Assembly (NCBI RefSeq): GCF_039535785.1
Contig: NZ_BAAAXV010000002.1
Coordinates: 496,001-560,000, forward strand
Reading direction: 5' to 3'
From: Nonomuraea helvata
GTDB taxonomy: Bacteria > Actinomycetota > Actinomycetes > Streptosporangiales > Streptosporangiaceae
DNA: 64,000 bases
Both the position numbers and the translations under genes were made by a program. Numbering within the stretch: position 1 is the first letter of the stretch; the number at the start of each line of letters is the position of its first letter. The notes under the pieces are model-generated. The model saw only the letters and a program-made list of their open reading frames with translations, had not been told where the DNA came from and did no database searches. This document shows, piece by piece, positions 42,429 to 51,465 of the stretch.

Positions 42429-44039
42429 TCAGGTGGTGGGCATGTCGCGTCGGGTGAATCCGGCCAGGCCGGCCGCGACGAGGGCCGCCGCGACGACGGT
42501 CATGACGATCAGTGGCGTGGCCGTCATGACCCCGCCGGGAAGTTTCGGTACGTGCTCGAAGACCGACAGGTTGATGACCCACTGGTCGAGCTGCAACTCC
42601 AGGCCGACCCACCCGAACAGCATGCTCACCATGGCCACGGCGAACGTGCCGGCGACCAGCCGGGGCAGCAGCCCGAACAGGGCGAACGCGAGCCCGGTGA
42701 ACACCCACACCGCAGGGAGCTGCACGAGAGCGGCGGCCAGAAGGCGGGACAGCTCACGGGCGACGTCACCGGTGGTGAGGCCGTGCGCCAGACCGGCGGC
42801 CGTCCCGAAGGCGATCAACCCGAGCGCCGGGCCGAGCAGTATGAACGCGAAGTGGCTGCCCGCCCAGCGCAGCCGGCGCACCGGGGTGGCCAGCAGGGGC
42901 TCGGCCCGCCCGTCGCGCTCCTCGTTCCTGAGCAGCAGCGCGGCCTGGATGGCGAAGCCGGCGCTGACCAGGCCGAGCATGGTCATCATGGGGGCGAGGA
43001 ACTGGTCTACGAGCGTGCCGGGACCGCCGAGCCGGGCCAGCGCCTCTCGGGCCGCGACGCCGCTGTTGTCCATCAGCGTCCCAAGGCTCGCCGACATCGC
43101 GCCGCCCACGAGCCCGACCACGGCAAGTCCGGCGATCCTGCTGATCAGGGGGCCGCGGTGCAGCCGCCAGGCGAGCGCCAGCGGGCTGCTCAGGCGAGGT
43201 CCGGCGGCGGCCGGGCCCAGGCGGGCCTGGAACATGCCGGCGCCGAGGTCGCGCCGCGCCGACAGCGCCACAGCCAGCACGATCAGCGCCAGCACTGCGC
43301 CGGCCGCGAGCGCGAGCACCCACCAGCGTTCGCCGCTGTAGGGCCGCAGCTCCTCCGCCCAGCCGAGCGGCGTCAGCCAGGACACCCAGGCGGGCCCGTC
43401 ACCGGACTGCGCGGCGACGTCGCCGACACCGCGCAGCAGGATCGCGGTGCCGAGCGTGCTGATCCCGATAGCGCGCGCGCCGCCCGCGCCGGTCGTGAGC
43501 TGCCCTGTCACCGCGCCGATCGAGGCGAACGCGCAGCCGGCCACCGTGAACCCGAATCCGAGCGCCAGGGAGCCGGCGGCGGGCAGTCCCTGGCCGATCA
43601 GCGCCAGCGCCGAGGCCACGCCCAGAACGAGAGCGGCCCCGCAGGTGACGATCAGGGTGGCGGCTAGGTCGGCGTGCCGGGACACCGCGGTGGCCCCGAC
43701 CAGTTCGCGCCGTCCGGCCTCCTCTTCCGTACGCGTGTGCCGGATGACCGTGAGCAGCGCGAACAGCGCGACCATGAACGTCACGAACCCCGACCGCCAG
43801 GCGACGAGCTCGCCGAGGCTGGAGCCGTTCAACACGCCGTAGGCGACGGTGAAGGCCCTGGTGTGGAGGCTGGTCTCGTAGTAGTGCTGGCGGGCCTCCG
43901 CCGTGGGGTACGCGCCGGTGAACGCGCCGACGAACACCACCGGGATCATGCAGATGAAGGCCACCCACAGCGGCAGCAGCACACGATCACGCCGCAGCAC
44001 CAGGCGGATGAGCTTTCCCGTGCCGGCGAACGCGTTCAT
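42429..44039 (-). CDS. ABC-2-type efflux permease
   Basis: 536 residues with about twelve membrane helices in two similar halves. It begins GKLIRLVLRRDRVLLPLWVA and has the amphipathic RHTRTEEEAGRRELV segment followed by helices, the pattern of large ABC-2 permeases paired with TetR-controlled drug-efflux ATPases. The start overlaps the ATPase stop by four bases, so the two subunits are made together. It should form an exporter for an amphiphilic drug or metabolite. Confidence 0.82.
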   Translation of the reverse strand: MNAFAGTGKLIRLVLRRDRVLLPLWVAFICMIPVVFVGAFTGAYPTAEARQHYYETSLHTRAFTVAYGVLNGSSLGELVAWRSGFVTFMVALFALLTVIRHTRTEEEAGRRELVGATAVSRHADLAATLIVTCGAALVLGVASALALIGQGLPAAGSLALGFGFTVAGCAFASIGAVTGQLTTGAGGARAIGISTLGTAILLRGVGDVAAQSGDGPAWVSWLTPLGWAEELRPYSGERWWVLALAAGAVLALIVLAVALSARRDLGAGMFQARLGPAAAGPRLSSPLALAWRLHRGPLISRIAGLAVVGLVGGAMSASLGTLMDNSGVAAREALARLGGPGTLVDQFLAPMMTMLGLVSAGFAIQAALLLRNEERDGRAEPLLATPVRRLRWAGSHFAFILLGPALGLIAFGTAAGLAHGLTTGDVARELSRLLAAALVQLPAVWVFTGLAFALFGLLPRLVAGTFAVAMVSMLFGWVGLELQLDQWVINLSVFEHVPKLPGGVMTATPLIVMTVVAAALVAAGLAGFTRRDMPTT

Positions 44040-44971
44040 CGCCCTGCCTCCGCGCGCCGGCCCTTGACATTCGCGGTCGCGCGGTCGTAGTGCCGCAGGA
44101 ACAGCTCCTCCAGCGTCGGAGGCCGGCTGACCAGGCTGCGCACGCCGGCCTGGGTGAGGTGGCGAAGTGCGAGGTCCAGCGCGGCGGCGTCGACGCTGAA
44201 GCGAACCCGGCCGCCGTCGGCGCGCAGGCCGTGCACGCCCGGCAGCCCGGCCAGCCCGTCCGGTGGGGCGGCCAGCTCGGCGTCGATGAAGGTGCGGGTG
44301 AGGTGCCGCAGCTCGGCCATGGTGCCGGTCTCAACGGTGCGGCCGTCGCGGATGATCGTGATCCGGTCGCACAGCGCCTCGACCTCGGAGAGGATGTGGC
44401 TGGACAGCAGCACCGTACGGTCACCCGCGCGCCGCACCTCCTGGACCGTCTGCCGGAAGATCTCCTCCATCAGCGGGTCCAGGCCGGAGGTGGGCTCGTC
44501 GAGGATGAGCAGCTCGGCGTCGGAGGCCAGCGCCGCGACCAGTGCCACCTTCTGGCGGTTGCCCTTGGAGTAGGTGCGGCCCTTCTTACGCGGGTCGAGG
44601 TCGAAGCGCTCGATCAGCTCGTCCCGGCGCCGCCGGTCGAGCCCGCCGCGCAGCCGGCCGAGCAGGTCGATGGCCTCACCGCCCGACAGGCCGGGCCACA
44701 GGGTGACGTCGCCGGGCACGTAGGCCAGGCGGCGGTGCAGCTCAGCGGTCTGTGTCCAGGGGTCGCCGCCGAGCAGCCTGGCGGTGCCCGCGTCGGGGCG
44801 CATCAGGCCCAGCAGGATCCGGATCGTGGTGCTCTTGCCCGCGCCGTTGGGCCCGAGGAAGCCGTGCACCTCGCCAGTCCGTACGACGAGGTCGAGGCCG
44901 TTCAGTGCCCGTGCCGGGCCGAACGACTTGACCAATCCGGCCATGGAAATGGCATCGGTCTTAGTCATCAT
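44036..44971 (-). CDS. ABC transporter ATPase (DrrA-type)
   Basis: 311 residues, with Walker A GPNGAGKS, a Q-loop region, signature YSKGNRQK, Walker B LLILDEPTSGLD and an H-loop SSHI. The C-terminal extension of about 80 residues is typical of drug-efflux ATPases such as DrrA. It lies 33 bases after the TetR gene and overlaps its permease. A close paralogue without a permease is at 54425. Confidence 0.85.
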   Translation of the reverse strand: MMTKTDAISMAGLVKSFGPARALNGLDLVVRTGEVHGFLGPNGAGKSTTIRILLGLMRPDAGTARLLGGDPWTQTAELHRRLAYVPGDVTLWPGLSGGEAIDLLGRLRGGLDRRRRDELIERFDLDPRKKGRTYSKGNRQKVALVAALASDAELLILDEPTSGLDPLMEEIFRQTVQEVRRAGDRTVLLSSHILSEVEALCDRITIIRDGRTVETGTMAELRHLTRTFIDAELAAPPDGLAGLPGVHGLRADGGRVRFSVDAAALDLALRHLTQAGVRSLVSRPPTLEELFLRHYDRATANVKGRRAEAGR

Positions 44972-45004
44972 GGGTGTCCTTGCGTGGTGGTGATGGGGAG
45001 AGGG

Positions 45005-45673
45005 CTAGAGATCGTCTCCCCGCTGGGCCTCCCAGGCGGTCTGGGCGGCTTTGAGCATGGTGTCGTCGGCGTACAAGCCGTGGGTGTAGATCTCGAGCAT
45101 GGGCAGCCCGATGCGCTGCAGCACGTCGGGGCCCATCCGCTCGAAGCCGAGCGCGCGGGTCAGGGGCGGCGCCATGGTCAGCGTGGCCAGGCTCACCAGC
45201 ACGGTGAGCACGGCCAGCGCCCGCACGTCGGAGGACTGGCGCATCGAGCCGCCGGCGATCCCGTCCCGGAAGAGCTGCTCGGTCTCCTCCACCAGCGTGT
45301 TGACGAACGTGGTGGCCGCGGAGGAGGCCTCCTCGATCGCGCGCACCATGTACTGCACATGGAGGCGGTACTCCTCCGAGTCCGACAGATACTCCTGGGA
45401 CAGATCCCGCACGCTGACCAGGTCGGCCACGGTCCGGGCCCTCCGCACCAGGATCTGCAGGACGTGCTCGTCGCAGACGCTCCGCAGGTTGTCCTTGCTG
45501 CCGAAGTGCCGGATGACCAGGGCGGCGCTCACCCCCGCGGTGGCCGCGATGGCGCGCAGGTTCGTCTTCTGGAAGCCGTCGCGGGCGAAGTGCGCGATGG
45601 CGGCGTTACGGATCTTGGCCTGGGCGGTCAGATCCGCCAAAGGTGCTGAACACACGTTTACTATAGTAAACAT
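45005..45673 (-). CDS. TetR-family repressor of the efflux operon
   Basis: ATG 45673 gives 222 residues; GTG 45655 is as good a start and would begin VCSAPLADL. The N-terminal helix-turn-helix reads IAATAGVSAALVIRHFGSKD. The rest is a helical ligand-binding and dimer domain. A near-perfect 34-bp palindrome covers the start codons, so the protein very probably represses its own four-gene operon (TetR, ATPase, permease, methyltransferase) until a ligand binds. Confidence 0.83.
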   Translation of the reverse strand: MFTIVNVCSAPLADLTAQAKIRNAAIAHFARDGFQKTNLRAIAATAGVSAALVIRHFGSKDNLRSVCDEHVLQILVRRARTVADLVSVRDLSQEYLSDSEEYRLHVQYMVRAIEEASSAATTFVNTLVEETEQLFRDGIAGGSMRQSSDVRALAVLTVLVSLATLTMAPPLTRALGFERMGPDVLQRIGLPMLEIYTHGLYADDTMLKAAQTAWEAQRGDDL

Positions 45674-45680
45674 GTGTTCA
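45647..45680. promoter_or_regulatory. 34-bp palindromic operator at the TetR start
   Basis: The two halves around TTTACTATAGTAAA are complementary except for one base pair. AT-rich palindromes of this length next to a TetR gene are normally its operator. It overlaps ATG 45673, so if that start is used the operator lies in coding sequence; the downstream GTG avoids part of this. Confidence 0.75.
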
Positions 45681-45702
45681 GGGCCGTGGCAACCGGGGTC
45701 AG

Positions 45703-45800
45703 AACGTGGTGAGGACGATCTTTCCGTGGGACGTCCCGTCGTTCGGGTGCCCGATGTGCTTCGGCGGCCTGGGCGAGCGGAAAGCATGTGCCCATCCGTG
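45703..45800 (-). pseudogene. Tail of a zinc-type/quinone oxidoreductase gene
   Basis: On the minus strand a short RLAQAAEAHRA segment and, in a shifted frame, GTSHGKIVLTTF with a stop match the C-terminus of MDR-family oxidoreductases. The rest of the gene is absent. Confidence 0.4.
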
Positions 45801-45916
45801 GCCGGATTGCGCCTGCCGAAAATTGCGCCCACCCAGCTCACGGGCATGTGGGCCGTGCATGGCGTGCGCGAGTTCTGTCCCTCAGTAGAGGGAGACGCAT
45901 GGCGTGATGATCGATC

Positions 45917-46096
45917 GTGCTACTCCGCCTGGCCTATCTCGCCGTTACGAATGCCTTCGCCGCACTGCGATTGCTGTCAACGAGCGATTGGGACAAGGAC
46001 GTCGAGATACTCGTCCTGCGCCATCAGATCACCGTGCTTGAACGGCAACTCGGCGCCGATGTCCGGGGGAGATTCACGCCGAGGAGCGGGCCGGAT
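45917..46096 (+). pseudogene. Integrase-type transposase, N-terminal remnant
   Basis: Reads LLRLAYLAVTNAFAALRLLS then DKDVEILVLRHQITVLERQL GADVRG, the N-terminus of an actinomycete integrase-core transposase (compare 315-418). It is cut off after about 60 codons. Confidence 0.6.
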
Positions 46097-46157
46097 GGGA
46101 CATCCTCACGTCCTCGCCGTCACACGCGAGGAGTTAGGCGCGCTCTTCCCGGCGCTG

Positions 46158-47210
46158 TCAGGCGCAGCTCACGGGAGGTGACGAGGGCAGGGAGATCGGC
46201 TGCTGCCGCCGGTACGCTTCCAGGTCGACGAGGTTCCCGTTGATCGCGTTGCGTCTCTGGAGCTCCGCCCAGTACGCCGGATCGAGGAAGATCGCGGGGT
46301 TCCACAGCGGCTGCGTCAGGTCCTTCAGCTGCCCCAGGTACAGGACGGCGTCGGCCAGCTTCCCCAGCGGGAAGCCACACAGCCGGGGCGCGTCCATGAA
46401 CTGTCCCGCGTCGGCCGACTCCAGCCAGTTGCCGGAGCACGCGATCACGGTACGCCGTGGACAGGCCGCCAGGCGGGGATGGCTGCCGGCCACGATCACG
46501 TACACGCGCCGGCCGGTCTGCTCCTCGATCAGCGGGACCGCGTGGTCGGCGTTATGGCCCCGCTCCGGCGAGTGCGTCACGTGCCCGCTGCCGTAGCAGA
46601 TCAGCGCCCGGCGGTTCCTGGCGAGCACCTCCCGCCGCACCAGGGACGCCATGTGGGTGTCACGCTGGGCGAGGAAGCCGTCCACCTGGTCCTGGGTGGT
46701 GATGCGTGACCAGTCGATGGGCGGGTCCCCGAGGAGCACCCGGATCCTCCGCGCGGCGGGCAGCGTCCAGTTGACGGCGCGGACCGTACGGAAGAACTGC
46801 TCACGGATCGGCTGGTCGCCGGTGCCCCCGGGCGACTGCGTGGTGTTCCGCCAGACCTGCCGCAACACGTGGTCCTCGACGGCCGCACCGGCGACGAACC
46901 GGTCGATGACCGGCTGGTAGAGCGCGTTGCCGAACTCGACGACGATGTCGTCGACCACGTCCGGCAGCCGCGGGTCCGTGAGCAGCATCTGCTGCGCGTC
47001 ACCGTGTTCCTGCTGGCCGTGCGACTCGCCGACGGCGACGAGCCGGTGGTGTTCGAAGGCCGACAGGACGGCCTGGCTGAGGCCCCGTGCGGACACCTCG
47101 CCCGTGCCCTTCGAGCTGACCGTCGAGCTGGTCGTCAGCAGTCCGCCGGCTGCCGTACCGGCCCCGGTGACGGCGAGGAACCTGCGCCGGGTCAACTGCG
47201 GATCTGTCAC
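46158..47210 (-). CDS. Tat-exported EreA/ChaN-like protein
   Basis: GTG 47210, preceded by AAGGA, gives 350 residues; an upstream GTG at 47237 is less likely. A twin-arginine signal (LTRRRFLAVTGAGTAAGGLL) directs export. The mature part has VAVGESHGQQEHG near the start, VVEFGNALYQPVIDRF, and HVTHSPERGH later; the G-E-x-H-G motif is the hallmark of the EreA/ChaN/Tiki superfamily of metal- or haem-binding hydrolases. The exact reaction is not predictable. Divergent from the two-component genes at 47378. Confidence 0.65.
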   Translation of the reverse strand: MTDPQLTRRRFLAVTGAGTAAGGLLTTSSTVSSKGTGEVSARGLSQAVLSAFEHHRLVAVGESHGQQEHGDAQQMLLTDPRLPDVVDDIVVEFGNALYQPVIDRFVAGAAVEDHVLRQVWRNTTQSPGGTGDQPIREQFFRTVRAVNWTLPAARRIRVLLGDPPIDWSRITTQDQVDGFLAQRDTHMASLVRREVLARNRRALICYGSGHVTHSPERGHNADHAVPLIEEQTGRRVYVIVAGSHPRLAACPRRTVIACSGNWLESADAGQFMDAPRLCGFPLGKLADAVLYLGQLKDLTQPLWNPAIFLDPAYWAELQRRNAINGNLVDLEAYRRQQPISLPSSPPVSCA

Positions 47211-47377
47211 GTCTCGTCCTTTCCGAAGGGGAATCACGGACGGTTGTACGGCACGGCCGGTGTCGGGCGGGTGTCAGCCGCTGACACCCGCCCGACACCC
47301 GATCCCTGGCATCGTGTCCGGTGACCGGACGCGGTGGACGGAACGGCGCCACCACCGGGGTGAGAAGGAGGACGGTC

Positions 47378-48043
47378 GTGCGAGTTCTGGTCGTCGAGGA
47401 CTTCGAGGTTCTGGCGCGGGCGATCGGGACCGGGTTGCGGCGCGAGGGCATGGCGGTGGATGTCGTCCTCGATGGCGACGACGCTCTGGCCCGCCTGGCC
47501 GCCACCAGGTACGACGTGGTGGTGCTGGACCGCGATCTGCCGGGCACGCCCGGCGACGACGTGTGCCGCGACATCGCCGCCGGTGACGCGGGGTCGCGGG
47601 TGCTGATGCTCACCGCCGCGGGCACCGTACGGGACAGGGTCGAGGGTCTGGGGCTGGGCGCGGACGACTACCTGCCCAAGCCGTTCGACTTCGCCGAACT
47701 CGTGGCCCGCGTGCGCGCGCTGGGGCGCCGCTCGGCACCCGCCGTACCGCCGATCCTCCGGGCGGAGGACCTGATCCTGGACCCGAGCAGGCGGGTGGCC
47801 TTTCGCGGCGGGCGGCGCCTGGAGCTTACCCCGAAGGAGTTCGCGCTGCTGGAGTGCCTGCTCGCCGCCGGTGACCGGGTCGTGTCCACGGAGGAGCTGC
47901 TGGAACGGGTCTGGGACGAGGCCGCTGACCCGTTCACCACGGCCGTCAAGACGACCGTGCGCCGGTTACGGGCCAAACTCGGCGAACCACCGGTGATCGG
48001 CACCGTCCGTGAGGGCGGCTACCGCATCGGGGTCCCGCGATGA
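47378..48043 (+). CDS. OmpR-family response regulator
   Basis: GTG 47378, with AAGGAG seven bases upstream, gives 221 residues. Receiver domain: VLVVEDFE, phosphorylation site VVLDRDLPG, LTAA and the lysine in YLPKPFD. C-terminal winged helix: ELTPKEFALLECLLAA, then VKTTVRRLRAKLG and GGYRIG. The stop overlaps the kinase gene by four bases. Confidence 0.88.
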   Translation: MRVLVVEDFEVLARAIGTGLRREGMAVDVVLDGDDALARLAATRYDVVVLDRDLPGTPGDDVCRDIAAGDAGSRVLMLTAAGTVRDRVEGLGLGADDYLPKPFDFAELVARVRALGRRSAPAVPPILRAEDLILDPSRRVAFRGGRRLELTPKEFALLECLLAAGDRVVSTEELLERVWDEAADPFTTAVKTTVRRLRAKLGEPPVIGTVREGGYRIGVPR

Positions 48044-49134
48044 ACCTGACGGTGACCGGCCGCGCCCGGCGCCACCTGCGACGGCCGTCCCTGCGCGCGC
48101 AGCTCACTACGCTGTACGCCGGACTGGTTCTGGCCGTCGTCGTCCCGATGATGCTGGTCGCCGGTTTCCTGTTCGGCAGGGACCAGGTCCGCCTCCGGGC
48201 CGGGGACGCCGCTCCACCGCCCGACACCTCCGCCCAGCAGGTCGACGCCGTGCTCACGGTCACCGGGATCATCGTCGTGGTCCTGACCGTGCTGGCTGCG
48301 TGGTGGCTGGCCGGGCGCTTCCTCCGCCCGCTGCGCGCCATGACCGTGACCGCCCGGGAGATCTCGGCCACCAACCTCAACCGTCGGCTCGGCCTGCGCG
48401 GCCCGGACGACGAGCTGACCAGGCTGGGGCGTACGCTCGACGACCTGTTCGAACGGCTGGACTCCTCGTTCGCGGCGCAGCGCCACTTCGTGGCCAACGC
48501 CTCCCACGAGCTGCGCACCCCGCTGGCCGGTCAGCGCGCCGTGCTCCAGGTCGCGCTCGCCGACTCCGAGGCGGGTGAGGCGAGCCTGCGGGCCGCTTGT
48601 GAGGAGGCACTCGCTCTCGGAGCGCGGCAGGAACGCCTGATCGGCGCCCTCCTCACGCTGGCCGAAGGAGAGAAGGGCATCGAGCACCGGGAGCTGGTCG
48701 ACCTGGCCGAGGTCACCGAGCAGGTGGTGTCGTCGCGCCGCTCGGAGGCCGCTGGGCGAACGGTCACGGTTCGTACGTCGCTGGACCCCGCGCCGGTCAG
48801 CGGTGACCCCGACCTGATCGCCAGCATGATCGGCAACCTGGTCGACAACGCGCTCCACCACAACGTTCCCGACGGACACGTTATCATCGCCACCGGCCTC
48901 ACCGGCGACCGCGCCCGCCTGACGATCGGCAACACCGGCCCGCCCATCCGGCCGCAGGACCTGCGGCGGCTCTTCCAGCCGTTCCAGCGGCTCGGCGCCC
49001 CACGCACCCACACGGCCGACGGCCACGGACTGGGCCTGGCGATCGTCCGGGCCGTCGCCGAGGCGCACGGCGCCCGGCTGACGGCCCTTCCACGCGCCAA
49101 GGGCGGCTTGGACGTGACGATAGTGTTCGACTGA
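48040..49134 (+). CDS. Sensor histidine kinase with HAMP domain
   Basis: 364 residues: two membrane helices (about 25-47 and 71-92) around a very short outer loop, a HAMP linker, a HisKA domain with the histidine in FVANASHELRTPLAG, then a HATPase domain with N-box NLVDNALHHN, and G2 GHGLGLAIV. The short outer loop suggests it senses the membrane itself or a membrane partner. It pairs with the regulator upstream. The signal and target genes are not evident; the Tat-exported protein divergent from it is one candidate. Confidence 0.87.
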   Translation: MNLTVTGRARRHLRRPSLRAQLTTLYAGLVLAVVVPMMLVAGFLFGRDQVRLRAGDAAPPPDTSAQQVDAVLTVTGIIVVVLTVLAAWWLAGRFLRPLRAMTVTAREISATNLNRRLGLRGPDDELTRLGRTLDDLFERLDSSFAAQRHFVANASHELRTPLAGQRAVLQVALADSEAGEASLRAACEEALALGARQERLIGALLTLAEGEKGIEHRELVDLAEVTEQVVSSRRSEAAGRTVTVRTSLDPAPVSGDPDLIASMIGNLVDNALHHNVPDGHVIIATGLTGDRARLTIGNTGPPIRPQDLRRLFQPFQRLGAPRTHTADGHGLGLAIVRAVAEAHGARLTALPRAKGGLDVTIVFD

Positions 49135-49199
49135 TCCCGGTTCGGGGCGGACGATCACGCGTCCCAGCCGAGCCTGTGGGTGCCGAATATCGTGTCGCC

Positions 49200-49385
49200 T
49201 CATGCGACCTGGGCGTACTCATGTAGGAGGCCGCCGAGCCGGTCTCGTCGGGAGACCTCGATGTCGGCGTCGACTGGATCGGGTAGCGCCCGTAGCGGGC
49301 TGGCCTGGTTCAGGGCTCGGTGCGGACGTTGCCTGTAAGTAGGTCTCGTACTCGGCGAGGACTTTGCGCAGGTGAGCACGCACAG
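49200..49385 (-). pseudogene. Integrase-type transposase, C-terminal remnant
   Basis: On the minus strand HLRKVLAEYETYLQ and then RPHRALNQASPLRALPDPVD, VSRRDRLGGLLHEYAQVA and a stop match the end of the same integrase-core transposase family whose N-terminus lies at 45917. Confidence 0.65.
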
Positions 49386-49458
49386 AGCACGCAAGCGCTA
49401 GACGAAAATTCTAGAACGCATCCGATCCCGCGTAACCGCAGGTCAGAACATGATCAAA

Positions 49459-49507
49459 GCGCGCCCTGCAGGATTCGACCCTGCGACCGACGGATCAGAA
49501 GTCCGGG
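49459..49507 (-). tRNA. 3' half of a tRNA-Arg(TCT), probably an attachment-site remnant
   Basis: The minus strand holds an anticodon stem-loop with CTTCTGA (anticodon TCT), a variable region and a T-arm (GCAGG, seven-base loop, CCTGC), then a partial acceptor end without a clear CCA. The anticodon stem has one mismatch, and no D-arm or matching 5' acceptor is found upstream. It is therefore not a functional tRNA. It lies next to the integrase remnant at 49200. Confidence 0.5.
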
Positions 49508-49740
49508 CCCACGGCTCAACAGGTCGGCGGCCGGGGTGAAACTTTCACGTCGACCCCGCCGTCCTTCACCGCTTGACGTGCGATGGTGAGGATTTCTTGC
49601 TCGCCGATGTTTCCCCTCGCCGGATGCCGGCTTACGGTGACCACACTTCCCGTCGGAACCGGTCCCGGCCGCGTCGACATCTCGTCGAAGCGCTTCGACG
49701 ACCCAGATTCGACAGGCTGACAACAGCGGAAAGGGAGATC

Positions 49741-50433
49741 ATGCTCAGGACGCTCCGCCTCTTCGTCTCGGCATCCATGCTCGTCGCGCTCATCGGGGCG
49801 CTCGCTCAGCCCGCCCAGGCCGCCGTCTGGTCCTCGACGGACCAGTGGGGCACGTGGACCAACGGCGGCTACACCCTTTACAACAACATCTGGGGCAGCG
49901 GTGCCGGCCCACAGACGATCTGGGCGAATTCGTACAGCAACTGGGGTGTCTGGGCCAACCACCCCAACACCGGGGGCGTCAAGTCCTACCCCAACGCCAC
50001 GAAGAACGTGAACCGGCGGCTCAGCGCCCTCGGCAGCGCGACCAGCAGCTTCAACGTGACCGTCCCGAACGGCGGCGCCTACACCAGCGCGTACGACATC
50101 TGGTGCGACGGCCACACCTACGAGATCATGCTCTGGATGAACAAGTACGGCCCGGTGGGCCCGATCGGGTCGCGGCAGACGAGCGCGTCGGTGGGCGGCC
50201 ACAGCTGGGACGTCTACCGCGGCTCCAACGGGTCCAACCAGGTGTTCTCCTTCGTGCGGCAGGGCAACGTCAACGCCGGGACCGTGGACATCAAGGCGAT
50301 CCTGAACTGGCTCCGGTCCAGGAACTGGTTCGGTGACGTGACGCTCGGCGACGTCCAGTTCGGCTACGAGATCACGTCGTCCAGCGGCGGGATGGACTTC
50401 CGCACCAACAGCTTCTCAGTGTCGGCGAGCTGA
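49741..50433 (+). CDS. Secreted glycoside hydrolase family 12 endoglucanase
   Basis: ATG 49741 gives 230 residues with a signal peptide (about 1-27, ending AQAA) and a GH12 jelly-roll domain. WSSTDQWGTWTNGGYTLYNN starts the domain. The two acid residues of the retaining mechanism are in HTYEIMLWMNKYGP (nucleophile) and FGYEITSSSGG (acid/base). These enzymes cut beta-1,4-glucan or xyloglucan. It has no carbohydrate-binding module. The gene stands alone. Confidence 0.85.
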   Translation: MLRTLRLFVSASMLVALIGALAQPAQAAVWSSTDQWGTWTNGGYTLYNNIWGSGAGPQTIWANSYSNWGVWANHPNTGGVKSYPNATKNVNRRLSALGSATSSFNVTVPNGGAYTSAYDIWCDGHTYEIMLWMNKYGPVGPIGSRQTSASVGGHSWDVYRGSNGSNQVFSFVRQGNVNAGTVDIKAILNWLRSRNWFGDVTLGDVQFGYEITSSSGGMDFRTNSFSVSAS

Positions 50434-50516
50434 CCTCGGCCCTTGGGCGATCGCGCCGAGCGGCGTGACAGCGGAACACGCCGCTCGATGCGGCGACGGA
50501 ACGCGCGTGAGGCGGC

Positions 50517-51377
50517 TCAGGCGGTGAAGGCGGCGCGGTGGTCGCGGGCCCAAGTGCCATACGTGCGGGGCGGGCGGCCCAGCACCTTCTCTGCGTCCGG
50601 GGTCAGCCGGGCGTTGCCGCCTCGCGCGACCAGCTCGGCGCCGTTGACGGCGGTGTCGGCGAACCCGGCGTCCTGTCCGGCGGCGAGCAGCCGCTGCCGG
50701 TAGAGCTCCAGCGGCACATCGACCGCCTCCAGGCCGCGACCGAGGACCTCGCCCAGACACGCCACCATGTCGGGGACGCTCAGCAGCTCCGGCCCCGTCA
50801 GTGTGAGCGCGCTGCCCGCGAGGTCACCGGACGTCAGCGCGCGCACGGCCACCTCGGCCACGTCACGCGGGTCGATGACACCCTGCGTGCCGGTGCCGGT
50901 CATGTTGGGAATCGGGTGCCCTGACCGGATCGGAGCGGCCCAGCGCAGGCTGTTGGAGGCGAAGCTGGAGGGACGCAGCACCGTCCATTCCATGCCGCTC
51001 GACCGCAGCGCTTCCTCGCCGGGAAGGTGCCAGTCCGTCACCTTGGAGTCGGGCCGCTCGCCGGTGCCGATGGCCGAGAGCTTCACCGCCTTCCGTACGC
51101 CCGCCGCCCGCGCGGCGGCGAGCATCGCCTCGTCGTGCCGGATGATCGCCGGGCCGGGGGCGCTGAGCAGGAACAGGGTGTCGGCTCCCGCCACCGCCTC
51201 CGCCAGGGACGCGGGGTCGTCGAAATCGCCTCGCACGGCCTCGACGCCGGGCAATGCGGGAACTCGGGAAGGCTCCCGGGCCATCGCCCGCACCCGCTCA
51301 CCACGAGCCGACAGCAACCGGAGCGTTTCACCACCGATGGTGCCAGTAGCACCGGTAGCAAGGATCATGCGTCGCAT
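50517..51377 (-). CDS. NmrA-like NAD(P)-binding reductase
   Basis: ATG 51377 gives 286 residues. The Rossmann motif is ATGATGTIGGETLRLL, followed by VEAVRGDFDDPASLAEAVAG and WTVLRPSSFASNSL. There is no S-Y-K catalytic triad, so it belongs to the atypical SDR/NmrA-like group (quinone oxidoreductase 2 type). It is divergent from an AraC regulator 88 bases away that may control it. Confidence 0.82.
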   Translation of the reverse strand: MRRMILATGATGTIGGETLRLLSARGERVRAMAREPSRVPALPGVEAVRGDFDDPASLAEAVAGADTLFLLSAPGPAIIRHDEAMLAAARAAGVRKAVKLSAIGTGERPDSKVTDWHLPGEEALRSSGMEWTVLRPSSFASNSLRWAAPIRSGHPIPNMTGTGTQGVIDPRDVAEVAVRALTSGDLAGSALTLTGPELLSVPDMVACLGEVLGRGLEAVDVPLELYRQRLLAAGQDAGFADTAVNGAELVARGGNARLTPDAEKVLGRPPRTYGTWARDHRAAFTA

Positions 51378-51465
51378 GCTGTCAGCGCATCCGCCAGCGC
51401 CTATAGGAAGTTCCGGCACAACCGGCTCATATCAACCAGCCGGCAAGGGCGGTTAACGTGAGGCC

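Noticed and set aside
41233..43341. 702-residue plus-strand open frame
   Set aside because: It is antisense to the methyltransferase and permease genes; high-GC DNA gives long shadow frames.
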